This document shows, piece by piece, positions 1 to 11,790 of a stretch of 64,000 bases of DNA (the stretch's first letter is position 1; the number at the start of each line of letters is the position of its first letter). The notes under the pieces were generated by a model, which was not told the DNA's origin, made no database searches, and saw only the letters and a list, made by a program, of their open reading frames with translations. A program made the position numbers and the translations under genes. This DNA is from Synchiropus splendidus (Eukaryota; Chordata; Actinopteri; Syngnathiformes; Callionymidae): NCBI RefSeq assembly GCF_027744825.2, contig NC_071340.1, forward strand, positions 2,177,501 to 2,241,500, read 5' to 3'.

Positions 1-1882
1 AATCAACCTCATCTCAGGCTGAAAACGCGGTTTATGCATTGTGCCATAACTCTGCAGGGAAGCTTCAGAATATGAAATTTTAACCTCCCACTATAGCAGA
101 ATGGGTCTTTCTAGTCGTTGCACATCAAATCTAAGCTGTCTGAAGTGTTTTTCCAAAGTTCTCAACATTTTTATGTTTGGCGTTTTGAAATCAACCTCAT
201 CTCAGGCTGAAAACGCGTTTTACCCATTGTGCCATAACTTTGCAGGGAAGCTTCAGAACATGAAATTTTAATTTCCCACTATAGCAGAAAGGGTCTTTCT
301 ACTAGTTGCACATCAAATCTAAACTGTCGAAAGTGTTTTTCCAAATTTATCAACATTTTTATGTTTGGCGTTTCGAAATCGACCTTATCTCCGGCAGAAA
401 ACGCGTTTTCTGCATTGTGCCATAACTTTGCAGGGAAGCTTCAGAACATGAAATTTTAACCTCCCACTATAGCAGAAAAGTTCATTCTAGTAGTTGCACA
501 TCAAATCTAAGCTGTATTGAAGTGTTTTTCTAAAGTTATCAACATTTTTATGTTTGGCGTTCCGGAACCCACCTTATCTCAGCCTGAAAACGCGTTTTAC
601 ATATTTTGCCATAACTTTGCAGGGAAGCTTCAGAACATGAAATTTTAACATCCCACTATAGCAGAAAGGGTCATTCTAGTAGTTGCACATCAAATCTAAG
701 CTGTCTGAAGTGTTTTTCCAAAGTTATGAACATTCTTAGGTTTGGCGTTCCGGAATCAACCTTATCTCAGGCTGAAAACGCGTTTTACCCATTGTGCCAT
801 AACTTTGCAGGGAAGCTTCAGAATATGAAATTTTAACCTGCCACTATAGCAGAATGGGTCTTTCTAGTAGTTGCACATCAAATCTAAGCTGTCTGAAGTG
901 TTTTTCCAAAGTTCTCAACATTTTTATGTTTGGCGTTTTGAAATCAACCTCATCTCAGGCTGAAAACGCGGTTTATGCATTGTGCCATAACTCTGCAGGG
1001 AAGCTTCAGAATATGAAATTTTAACCTCCCACTATAGCAGAATGGGTCTTTCTAGTCGTTGCACATCAAATCTTAGCTGTCTGGAGTGTTTTTCCAAAGT
1101 TCTCAACATTTTTATGTTTGGCGTTTTGAAATCAACCGCATCTCAGGCTGAAAACGCGTTTTACGCATTGTGCCATAACTTTGCAGGGAAGCTTCAGAAC
1201 ATGAAATTTTAATCTCCCACTATAGCAGAAAGGGTCTTTCTAGTAGTTGCACATCAAATCTAAGCTGTCGAAAGTGTTTTTCCAAATTTATCAACATTTT
1301 TATGTTTGGCGTTTCGAAATCGACCTTATCTCGGGCAGAAAACGCGTTTTCTGCATTGTGCCATAACTTTGCAGGGAAGCTTCAGAACATGAAATTTTAA
1401 CCTCCCACTATAGCAGAAAAGGTCATTCTAGTAGTTGCACTTCAAATCTAAGCTGTATTGAAGTGTTTTTCTAAAGTTATCAACATTTTTATGTTTGGCG
1501 TTCCGGAACCCACCTTATCTCAGCCTGAAAAGGCGTTTTACATATTTTGCCATAACTTTGCAGGGAAGCTTCAGAACATGAAATTTTAACATCCCACTAT
1601 AGCAGAAAGGGTCATTCTAGTAGTTGCACATCAAATCTAAGCTGTCTGAAGTGTTTTTCCAAAGTTATCAACATTCTTAGGTTTGGCGTTCCGGAATCAA
1701 CCTTATCTCAGGCTGAAAACGCGTTTTACCCATTGTGCCATAACTTTGCAGGGAAGCTTCAGAATATGAAATTTTAAGCTCCCACTATAGCAGAATGGGT
1801 CTTTCTAGTAGTTGCACATCAAATCTAAGCTGTCTGAAGTGTTTTTCCAAAGTTCTCAACATTTTTATGTTTGGCGTTTTGA
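1..1882 (+). repeat. Two copies of a 941-bp 5-monomer HOR unit
   Basis: The string AATCAACCTCATCTCAGG followed by GCGGTTTA recurs at 1, 942 and 1883, giving exact 941-bp steps. The five monomers run in the same order in both units, with only scattered differences (for example TCTCCGGCAG at 370 against TCTCGGGCAG in the second copy). The length 941 is five times 188 plus one base, and the extra base comes from the TATTGAAG form near 510 and 1450. The first unit begins at the window edge, so more units may lie to the left. Confidence 0.9.
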
Positions 1883-3010
1883 AATCAACCTCATCTCAGG
1901 CTGAAAACGCGGTTTACGCATTGTGCCATAACTCTGCAGGGAAGCTTCAGAATATGAAATTTTAACCTCCCACTATAGCAGAATGGGTCTTTCTAGTCGT
2001 TGCACATCAAATCTTAGCTGTCTGGAGTGTTTTTCCAAAGTTCTCAACATTTTTATGTATGGCGTTTTGAAATCAACCGCATCTCAGGCTGAAAACGCGT
2101 TTTACGCATTGTGCCATAACTTTGCAGGGAAGCTTCAGAACATGAAATTTTAATCTCCCACTATAGCAGAAAGGGTCTTTCAAGTAGTTGCACATCAAAT
2201 CTAAGCTGTCGAAAGTGTTTTTCCAAATTTATCAACATTTTCATGTTTGGCGTTTCGAAATCGACCTTATCTCCGTCAGAAAACGCGTTTTCTGCATTGT
2301 GCCATAACTTTGCAGGGAAGCTTCAGAACATGAAATTTTAACCTCCCACTATAGCAGAAAAGGTCATTCTCGTAGTTGCACATCAAATCTAAGCTGTCTG
2401 AAGTGTTTTTCCAAAGTTCTCAACATTTTTATGTTTGGCGTTTTGAAATCAACCTCATCTCAGGCTGAAAACGTGGTTTACGCATTGTGCCATAACTCTG
2501 CAGGGAAGCTTCAGAATATGAAATTTTAACCTCCCACTATAGCAGAATGGGTCTTTCTAGTCGTTGCACATCAAATCTTAGCTGTCTGGAGTGTTTTTCC
2601 AAAGTTCTCAACATTTTTATGTTTGGCGTTTTGAAATCAACCGCATCTCAGGCTGAAAACGCGTTTTACGCATTGTGCCATAACTTTGCAGGGAAGCTTC
2701 AGAACATGAAATTTTAATCTCCCACTATAGCAGAAAGGGTCTTTCTAGTAGTTGCACATCAAATCTAAGCTGTCGAAAGTGTTTTTCCAAATTTATCAAC
2801 ATTTTCATGTTTGGCGTTTCGAAATCGACCTTATCTCCGTCAGAAAACGCGTTTTCTGCATTGTGCCATAACTTTGCAGGGAAGCTTCAGAACATGAAAT
2901 TTTAACCTCCCACTATAGCAGAAAAGGTCATTCTCGTAGTTGCACATCAAATCTAAGCTGTCTTGAAGTGTTTTTCTAAAGTTATCAACATTTTTATGTT
3001 TGGCGTTCCG
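1883..3010 (+). repeat. Three-monomer (564-bp) derivative unit, two copies
   Basis: The first three monomers of the 941-bp unit (types AATCAACCTC, AATCAACCGC, AATCGACC) are present at 1883-2446 and again at 2447-3010. The usual fourth and fifth types are missing between them; the fourth type appears only after 3010. This is what an in-register unequal exchange dropping two monomers from a 5-mer would leave. Differences are few: GCGGTTT against GTGGTTT, and TTTCAAGTAG near 2180 against TTTCTAGTAG. Confidence 0.8.
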
Positions 3011-6000
3011 GAACCCACCTTATCTCAGCCTGAAAACGCGTTTTACATATTTTGCCATAACTTTGCAGGGAAGCTTCAGAACATGAAATTTTAACCTCCC
3101 ACTATAGCAGAAAGGGTCTTTCTAGTACTTGCATATCAAATCTAAGCTGTCTGAAGTGTTATTCCGAAGTTATTAACATTTTTATGTTTGGCGTTCCGGA
3201 ATTGACCTTGTGTGAGGCTGAACACGAGTTTTCTGCAATGTGCCATAACTCTGCAGGGAAGCTTCAGAATATGAAATTTTAACCTCCCACTATAGCAGAA
3301 TGGGTCTTTCTAGTCGTTGCACATCAAATCTTAGCTGTCTGGAGTGTTTTTCCAAAGTTCTCAACATTTTTATGTTTGGCGTTTTGAAATCAACCGCATC
3401 TCAGGCTGAAAACGCGTTTTACGCATTGTGCCATAACTTTACAGGGAAGCTTCAGAACATGAAATTTTAATCTCCCACTATAGCAGAAAGGGTCTTTCTA
3501 GTAGTTGCACATCAAATCTAAGCTGTCGAAAGTGTTTTTCCAAATTTATCAACATTTTTATGTTTGGCGTTTCGAAATCGACCTTATCTCCGTCAGAAAA
3601 CGCGTTTTCTGCATTGTGCCATAACTTTGCAGGGAAGCTTCAGAACATGAAATTTTAACCTCCCACTATAGCAGAAAAGGTCATTCTCGTAGTTGCACAT
3701 CAAATCTAAGCTGTCTTGAAGTGTTTTTCTAAAGTTATCAACATTTTTATGTTTGGCGTTCCGGAACCCACCTTATCTCAGCCTGAAAACGCGTTTTACA
3801 TATTTTGCCATAACTTTGCAGGGAAGCTTCAGAACATGAAATTTTAACCTCCCACTATAGCAGAATGGGTCTTTCTAGTAGTTGCACATCAAATCTAAGC
3901 TGTCTGAAGTGTTTTTCCAAAGTTCTCAACATTTTTATGTTTGGCGTTCAGGAATCAACCTTATCTCAAACTGAAAACGGCTTTTCTGCATTGTGCCATA
4001 ACTTTGCAGGGAAACTTCAGAACATGAAATTTTCACCTCCCACTATAGCAGAAAGGGTCTTTCTAGTACTTGCATATCAAATCTAAGCTGTCTGAAGTGT
4101 TATTCCGAAGTTATTAACATTTTTATGTTTGGCGTTCCGGAATTGACCTTATGTGAGGCTTAACACGAGTTTTCTGCAATGTGCCATAACTTTGCAGCGA
4201 AGCTTCAGAACATGAAAATTTCACCTCCCACTATAGCAGAATGGGTCTTTCTAGTAGGTGCACATCAAATCGAAGCTGTTTGAAGTGTTTTTCCAAAGTT
4301 ATCAATACTTGTATGTTTGGCGTTCCGGAATCGACCTTATCTCAGGCTGAAAACACGATTTACGCATTCTGCCATAACTTTGCAGGGAAGCTTCAGAACA
4401 TGAAATTTTCATATCCCACTATAGCAGAAAGGGTCTTTCTAGTCGTTGCACATCAAATCTTAGCTGTCGAAAGTGTTTTTCCAAATTTATCAACATTTTT
4501 ATGTTTGGCGTTTCGAAATCGACCTTATCTCCGTCAGAAAACGCGTTTTCTGCATTGTGCCATAACTTTGCAGGGAAGCTTCAGAACATGAAATTTTAAT
4601 CTCCCACTATAGCAGAAAAGGTCATTCTGATAGTTGCACATCAAATCTAAGCTGTCTTGAAGTGTTTTTCTAAAGTTATCAACATTTTTATGTTTGGCGT
4701 TCCAAAACCCACCTTATCTCAGCCTGAAAACGCCTTTTACATATTTTGCCATAACTTTGCAGGGAAGCTTCAGAACATGAAATTTTAATCTCCCACTATA
4801 GCAGAAAAGGTCTTTCTAGTAGTTGCACATCACATCTAAGCTGTCTGAAGTGTTTTTCCAAAGTTATCAACATTCTTATGTTTGGCGGTCCGGAATCAAC
4901 CTTATCTCAGGCTGAAAACGCGTTTTACGCATTGTGCCATAACTTTGCAGGGAAGCTTCAGAATATGAAATTTTAACCTCCCACTATAGCAGAATGGGTC
5001 TTTCTAGTAGTTGCACATCAAATCTAAGCTGTCTTGAAGTGTTTTTCTAAAGTTATCAACATGTTTATGTTTGGCGTTCCGGAACCCACCTTATCTCAGC
5101 CTGAAAACGCGTTTTACATATTTTGCCATAACTTTGCAGGGAAGCTTCAGAACATGAAATTTTAACCTCCCACTATAGCAGAATGGGTCTTTCTAGTAGT
5201 TGCACATCAAATCTAAGCTGTCTGAAGTGTTTTTCCAAAGTTCTCAACATTTTTATGTTTGGCGTTTTGAAATCAACCTCATCTCAGGCTGAAAACGCGT
5301 TTTACCCATTGTGCCATAACTTTGCAGGGAAGCTTCAGAACATGAAATTTTAATCTCCCACTATAGCAGAAAGGGTCTTTCTAGTGGTTGCACATCAAAT
5401 CTAAGCTGTCGAAAGTGTTTTTCCAAATTTATCAACATTTTTATGTTTGGCGTTTCAAAATCGACCTCATCTCCGGCAGAAAACGCGTTTTCTGCATTGT
5501 GCCATAACTTTGCAGGGAAGCTTCAGAATATGAAATTTTAACCTCCCACTATAGCAGAATGGGTCTTTCTAGTCGTTGCACATCAAATCTTAGCTGTCTG
5601 GAGTGTTTTTCCAAAGTTCTCAACATTTTTATGTTTGGCGTTTTGAAATCAACCACATCTCAGGCTGAAAACGCGTTTTACGCATTGTGCCATAACTTTG
5701 CAGGGAAGCTTCAGAACATGAAATTTTAATCTCCCACTATAGCAGAAAGGGTCTTTGTAGTAGTTGCATATCAAATCTAAGCTGTCGAAAGTGTTTTTCC
5801 AAATTTATCAACATTTTTATGTTTGGCGTTTCGAAATCGACCTTATCTCCGTCAGAAAACGCGTTTTCTGCATTGTGCCATAACTTTGCAGGGAAGCTTC
5901 AGAACATGAAATTTTAACCTCCCACTATAGCAGAAAAGGTCATTCTCGTAGTTGCACATCAAATGTAAGCTGTCTTGAAGTGTTTTTCTAAAGTTATCAA

Positions 6001-9000
6001 CATTTTTATGTTTGGCGTTCCGGAACCCACCTTATCTCAGCCTGAAAACGCGTTTTACATATTTTGCCATAACTTTGCAGGGAAGCTTCAGAACATGAAA
6101 TTTTAACCTCCCACTATAGCAGAATGGGTCTTTCTAGTACTTGCATATCAAATCTAAGCTGTCTGAAGTGTTATTCCGAAGTTATTAACATTTTTATGTT
6201 TGGCGTTCCGGAATTGACCTTATGTGAGGCTGAACACGAGTTTTCTGCAATGTGCCATAACTTTGCAGCGAAGCTTAAGAACATGAAAATTTCACCTCCC
6301 ACTATAGCAGAATGGGTCTTTCTAGTAGGTGCACATCAAATCGAAGCTGTTTGAAATGTTTTTCCAAAGTTATCAATACTTGTATGTTTGGCGTTCCGGA
6401 ATCGACCTTATCTCAGGCTGAAAACACGATTTACGCATTCTGCCATAACTTTGCAGGGAAGCTTCAGAACATGAAATTTTAATCTCCCACTATAGCAGAA
6501 AAGGTCTTTCTAGTAGTTGCACATCAAATCTAAGCTGTCGAAAGTGTTTTTCCAAATTTATCAACATTTTTATGTTTGGCGTTTCGAAATCGACCTTATC
6601 TCCGGCAGAAAACGCGTTTTCTGCATTGTGCCATAACTTTGCAGGGAAGCTTCAGAACATGAAATTTTAACCTCCCACTATAGCAGAAAAGGTCATTCTA
6701 GTAGTTGCACATCAAATCTAAGCTGTCTGAAGTGTTTTTCCAAAGTTATCAACATTCTTATGTTTGGCGTTCCGGAATCAACCTTATCTCAGGCTGAAAA
6801 CGCAGTTGACGCATTGTGCCATGACTTTGCAGGGAAGCTTCAGAATATGAAATTTTAACCTCCCACTATAGCAGAATGGGTCTTTCTAGTAGTTGCACAT
6901 CAAATCTAAGCTGTCTGGAGTGTTTTTCCAAAGTTCTCAACATTTTTATGTTTGGCGTTTTGAAATCAACCTCATCTCAGGCTGAAAACGCAGTTTACGC
7001 ATTGTGCCATGACTTTGCAGGGAAGCTTCAGAATATGAAATTTTAACCTCCCACTATAGCAGAATGGGTCTTTCTAGTAGTTGCACATCACATCTTAGCT
7101 GTCTGGAGTGTTTTTCCAAAGTTCTCAACATTTTTATGTTTGGCGTTTTGAAATCAACCTCATCTCAGGCTGAAAACGCGTTTTACCAATTGTGACATAA
7201 CTTTGCAGGGAAGCTTCAGAACATGAAATTTTAATCTCCCACTATAGCAGAAAGGGTCTTTCTAGTAGTTGCGCATCAAATCTAAGCTGTCGAAAGTGTT
7301 TTTCCAAATTTATCAACATTTTTATGTTTGGCGTTTCGAAATCGACCTTATCTCCGGCAGAAAACGCGTTTTCTGCATTGTGCCATAACTTTGCAGGGAA
7401 GCTTCAGAACATGAAATTTTAACCTCCCACTATAGCAGAAAAGGTCATTCTAGTAGTTGCACATCAAATCTAAGCTGTCTTGAAGTGTTTTTCTAAAGTT
7501 ATCAACATTTTTATGTTTGGCGTTCCGGAGCCCACCTTATCTCAGCCTGAAAACGCGTTTTACATATTTTGTCATAACTTTGCAGGGAAGCTTCAGAACA
7601 TGAAATTTTAACATCCCACTATAGCAGAAAGGGTCTTTCTAGTAGTTGCACATCAAATCTAAGCTGTCTGAAGTGTTTTTCCAAAGTTATCAACATTCTT
7701 ATGTTTGGCGTTCCGGAATCAACCTTATCTCAGGCTGAAAACGCGTTTTACGCATTGTGCCATAACTTTGCAGGGAAGCTTCAGAATATGAAATTTTAAC
7801 CTCCCACTATAGCAGAATGGGTCTTTCTAGTAGTTGCACATCAAATCTAAGCTGTCTGAAATGTTTTTCCAAAGTTCTCACACATTTTTATGTTTGGCGT
7901 TTTGAAATCAACCTCATCTCAGGCTGAAAACGCAGTTTACGCATTGTGCTATAACTTTGCAGGGAAGCTTCAGAATATGAAATTTTAACCTCCCACTATA
8001 GCAGAATGGGTCTTTCTCGTAGTTGCACATCAAATCTTAGCTGTCTGGAGTGTTTTTCCAAAGTTCTCAACATTTTTATGTTTGGCGTTTTGAAATCAAT
8101 CTCATCTCAGGCTGAAAACGCGTTTTACGCATTGTGCCATAACTTTGCAGGGAAGCTTCAGAACATGAAATTTTAATCTCCCACTATAGCAGAAAGGGTC
8201 TTTCTAGTAGTTGCACATCAAATCTAAGCTGTCGAAAGTGTTTTTCCAAATTTATCAACATTTTTATGTTTGGCGTTTCGAAATCGACCTTATCTCAGTC
8301 AGAAAACGCGTTTTATGCATTGTGCCATAACTTTGCAGGGAAGCTTCAGAACATGAAATTTTAACCTCCCACTATAGCAGAATGGGTCTTTCTAGTAGTT
8401 GCACATTAAATCTAAGCTGTCTGAAGTGTTTTTCCAAAGTTCTCAACATTTTTATGTTTGGCGTTTTGAAATCAACCTCATCTCAGGCTGAAAGCGTGGT
8501 TTACGCATTGTGCCATAACTTTGCAGGGAAGCTTCAGAACATGAAATTTTAACCTCCCACTATACCAGAAAAGGTCATTCTAGTAGTTGCACATCAAATC
8601 TAAGCTGTCTTGAAGTGTTTTTCTAAAGTTATCAACATTTTTATGTTTGGCGTTCCGGAACCCACCTTATCTCAACCTGAAAACGCGTTTTACGCATTGT
8701 GCCATAACTTTGCAGGAAAGCTTCAGAACATGAAATATTCAACTCCCACTATAGCAGAAAGGGTCTTTCTAGTAGTTGCACATCAAATCTAAGCTGTCTG
8801 AAGTGTTTTTCCAAAGTTATCAATATTTTTACGTTTGGCGTTCCGGAATCGACCTTATCTCAGGCTGAAAACGAGTTTCCTGCATTGTGGCATAACTTTG
8901 CAGGGAAGCTTCAGAACATGAAATTTTCACCTCTCACTGTAGCAGAAAGGGTCTTTCTAGTAGTTGCACATCAAATCTAAGCTGTCTGACTTGTTTTTCC

Positions 9001-9659
9001 AAAGTTATCAACATTTTTATGTTTTGCCTTCTGGAACCCACCTTATCTCAGGCTGAAAACGCGTTTTCTGCATTGTGCCATAACTTTGCAGGGAAGCTTC
9101 AGAACATGAAATTTTCAGCTCCCACTGTAGCAGAAAGGGTCTTTCTAGTAGTTGCACATAAAATCTAAGCTGTCTGAAGTGTTTTTCCGAAGTTATCAAC
9201 ATTTTTATGTTTGGCGTACTGGAACCCACCTTATCTCAGGCTGAAAACGCGTTTTCTGCATTGTGCCATAACTTTGCAGGGAAGCTTCAGAACATGAAAT
9301 TTTCACCTCCCACAATAGCAGGAAGGGTCTTTCTGGTAGTTGCACATCAAATCTAAGCTGTCTGAAGTGTTTTTCCAAAGATATCAACATTTTTATGTTT
9401 GGCGTTCTGGAACCCACCTTATCTCAGGCTGAAAACGCATTTTCTGCATTGTGCCATAACTTTGCAGGGAGACTTCAGAACATGAAATTTTCTCCTCCCA
9501 CTATAACAGAAAGGGTCTTTCTAGTAGTTGCACATCAAATCTAAGCTGTTTGAAGTGTTTTTCCAAAGTTATCAATATTTTTATGTTTGGCGTTCTGGAA
9601 CCCACCTAATCTCAGGCTGAAAACGCGTTTTCTGCATTGTGCCATAACTTTGCAGGGAA

Positions 9660-10440
9660 GCTTCAGAACATGACATTTTCACCTCCCACTATAGCAGAAA
9701 GGGTCTTTCTAGTAGTTGCACATCAAATCTAACCTGTCTGGAATGTTTTTCCAAAGTTATCAACATTTTTATGTTTGGTGTTCCTGAATCGACCTTATCT
9801 CAGGCTGAACACGCGTTTTCTGCATTGTGCCATAACTTTGGAGGGAAGCTTCAGGACATGAAATTTTCACCTCCCACTATAGCAGAAAGGGTCTTTCTAG
9901 TAGTTGCACATCAAATCTAAGCTGTCTGAAGTGTTTTTCGAAAGTTATCAACATTTTTATGTTTGGCGTTCCGGAATCGACCTTATCTCAGGATGAAAAA
10001 TCGTTTTCTGCATTGTCCCTTAACTTTGCAGGGAAGCTTCAGAACATGAAATTTTGACCTCCCAATATAGCAGAAAGGGTCTTTCTAGTAGATGCACAAC
10101 AAATCTAAGCTGTCTGAAGTGTTTTTCGAAAGTTATCAACATTTTTATGTTTGGCGTTCCGGAACCCACCTTATCTCAGGCTGAAAACAGGTTTTCTGCA
10201 TTGTGCCATAACTTTGCAGGGAAGCTACAGAACATTAAATTTTCACGTCCCACTATAGCAGAAAGGGTCTTTCTAGTAGTTGCACATCAAATCTAAGCTG
10301 TCTGAAGCGTTTTTAGAAAGTTATCAACATTTTTATGTTTGCCGTTCCGGAATCGACCTTATCTCAGGATGAAAAATCGTTTTCTGCATTGTCCCATAAC
10401 TTTGCAGGGAAGCTTCAGAACATGACATTTTAACATCCCA
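9660..10440 (+). repeat. Recurrent block with GGAGGGAAGC / CAGGACATG monomer
   Basis: This block contains a monomer with AACCTGTCTGGAATG, GGTGTTCCTGAATCGACC, GAACACGCG, TTTGGAGGG and TTCAGGACATG, followed by monomers with GATGAAAAATCG and with GCTACAGAACATTAAA. The same set recurs at about 18.9-19.45 kb and 21.7-22.3 kb with local rearrangement. A variant of the first monomer lacking GGAGGG is at 12571. The shared rare substitutions make common descent near certain. Confidence 0.82.
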
Positions 10441-10972
10441 CTATAGCAGAAAGGGTCTTTCTAGTAGTTGCACATCAAATCTGAGCTGTTTGAAGTGTTT
10501 TTCGAAACTTATCAACGTTTTCATGTTTGGCGTTCCGGAATCGACCTTATCTCAGGCTGAAAACGCGATTTACGCATTCTGCCATAACTTAGCAGGGAAG
10601 CTTCTGAACATGAAATTTTCAAATCCCACTATAGCAGAAAGGGTCTTTCTAGTAGTTGCACATCAAATCTAAGCTGTCTGAAGTGTTTTTCCAAAGTTAT
10701 AAACATTTTTATGTTTGGTGTTCTGGAACCAACCTTATCTCAGGCTGAAAACGCGTTTTCTGCATTGTGCCATAACTTTGCAGGGAAGCTTCAGAATATG
10801 AAATTTTCACCTCCCACTTTCGCAGAAAGGGTCTTTCTAGTAGGTGCACATCAGTCTAAGCAGTCTGAAGTGTTTTTCGAAAGTTATCAACATTTTTATG
10901 TTTGGCGTTCCAGAATCAACCGTCTCTCTGGCTGAAAACGTGTTGTCTGCATTGTGCCATAACTTTGCATGC

Positions 10973-11100
10973 AAGCTTCCGTACATAAGCTGTCTGAAGT
11001 GTTTTTTCAAAGTTGTCATGTTTTTATGTTTGGCGTTCCGGAATCGACCTTATCTCAGGCTGAAAACGCGATTTACGCATTCTGCCATAACTTAGCAGGG
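10973..11100 (+). repeat. Truncated 128-bp satellite monomer (copy 1)
   Basis: Consecutive HindIII sites at 10973 and 11101 are 128 bp apart instead of 188. The monomer runs GCATGCAAGCTTCCGTACAT directly into AAGCTGTCTGAAG, so the CCTCCC, AGCAGAAAGGG and TTGCACATCAAATC landmarks are deleted. It also carries the rare GTTGTCATG in place of GTTATCAACATT. The preceding monomer has the odd AACCGTCTCTCTGG and GTGTTGTCTGC. Confidence 0.93.
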
Positions 11101-11476
11101 AAGCTTCTGAACATGAAATTTTCAAATCCCACTATAGCAGAAAGGGTCTTTCTAGTAGTTGCACATCAAATCTAAGCTGTCTGAAGTGTTTCTCGAAAGT
11201 TATCAACATTTTTACGTTTGGCTTTCTGGAACCCACCTAATCTCAGGCTGAAAACGCTTTTTCTGCATTGTGCCATAACTTTTCAGGGAAGCTTCAGAAC
11301 ATGAAATGTTCGCCTCCCACTATAGCAGAAAGGGTCTTTCTAGTAGTTGCACATCAAATCTAAGCTGTCTGAAGTGTTTTTCGAAAGTTATCAACATTTT
11401 TATGTTTGGCGTTCCAGAATCAACCGTCTCTCTGGCTGAAAACGTGTTGTCTGCATTGTGCCATAACTTTGCATGC

Positions 11477-11604
11477 AAGCTTCCGTACATAACCTGTCTG
11501 AAGTGTTTTTTCACAGTTGTCATGTTTTTATGTTTGGCGTTCCGGAATTGACCTTGTCTCATGCTGAAAACGTGTTTTCTCCATTGTGCCATAACTTTGC
11601 AGGG
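11477..11604 (+). repeat. Truncated 128-bp satellite monomer (copy 2)
   Basis: HindIII sites at 11477 and 11605 are 128 bp apart. It has the same deletion joint as the copy at 10973 (CCGTACATAA followed by CTGTCTGAAG) and the same GTTGTCATG variant, with C instead of G at the joint (ATAACCTG against ATAAGCTG). The same joint means one deletion event followed by copying, not three independent losses. Confidence 0.93.
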
Positions 11605-11784
11605 AAGCTTCAGAACATGACATTTAAACATCCCACTATAGCAGAAAGGGTCTTTGTAGTAGTTGCACATCAAATCTGAGCTGTTTGAAGTGTTTTTCGA
11701 AAGTTATCAACGTTTTTAGGTTTGGCGTTCCGGAATCGACCTTATCTCAGGCTGAAAACGCGATTTACGCATTCTGCCATAACT

Positions 11785-11790
11785 TAGCAG
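11785..11790 (+). repeat. 42-bp deletion junction in a monomer (TAGCAG microhomology), copy 1
   Basis: The sequence AACTTAGCAG runs straight into AAAGGGTC. In intact relatives (for example 11091-11150) TAGCAG occurs twice, 42 bp apart: in CTTAGCAGGGAAGC and in CTATAGCAGAAAGG. Here only one TAGCAG remains and the HindIII site is gone, which fits deletion between 6-bp direct repeats. The identical joint occurs at 25409. Confidence 0.9.

Larger units (their letters stand above)
1..8560 (+). repeat. Subarray of TTTTAACC-type monomers with a 5-monomer base unit
   Basis: Most monomers here read TTTTAACC or TTTTAATC after the conserved ATGAAA, and many have AGCAGAATGGGTC; later regions favour TTTTCACC and AGCAGAAAGGGTC. 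Five recurrent monomer types can be told apart: GTTTTGAAATCAACCTC, GTTTTGAAATCAACCGC, TTTCGAAATCGACC with CTCCGGCAG or CTCCGTCAG, CCGGAACCCACC with ACATATTTTGCC, and CCGGAATCAACC. The ACATATTTTGCC type works as a phase marker: its ATATTTTGCC begins at 601, 1542, 3047, 3800, 4741, 5118 and 6059, with a GTC-ending form at 7564. Those spacings are 5, 8, 4, 5, 2, 5 and 8 monomers, so the 5-mer order was later reshuffled by gains and losses of whole monomers. Confidence 0.88.
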
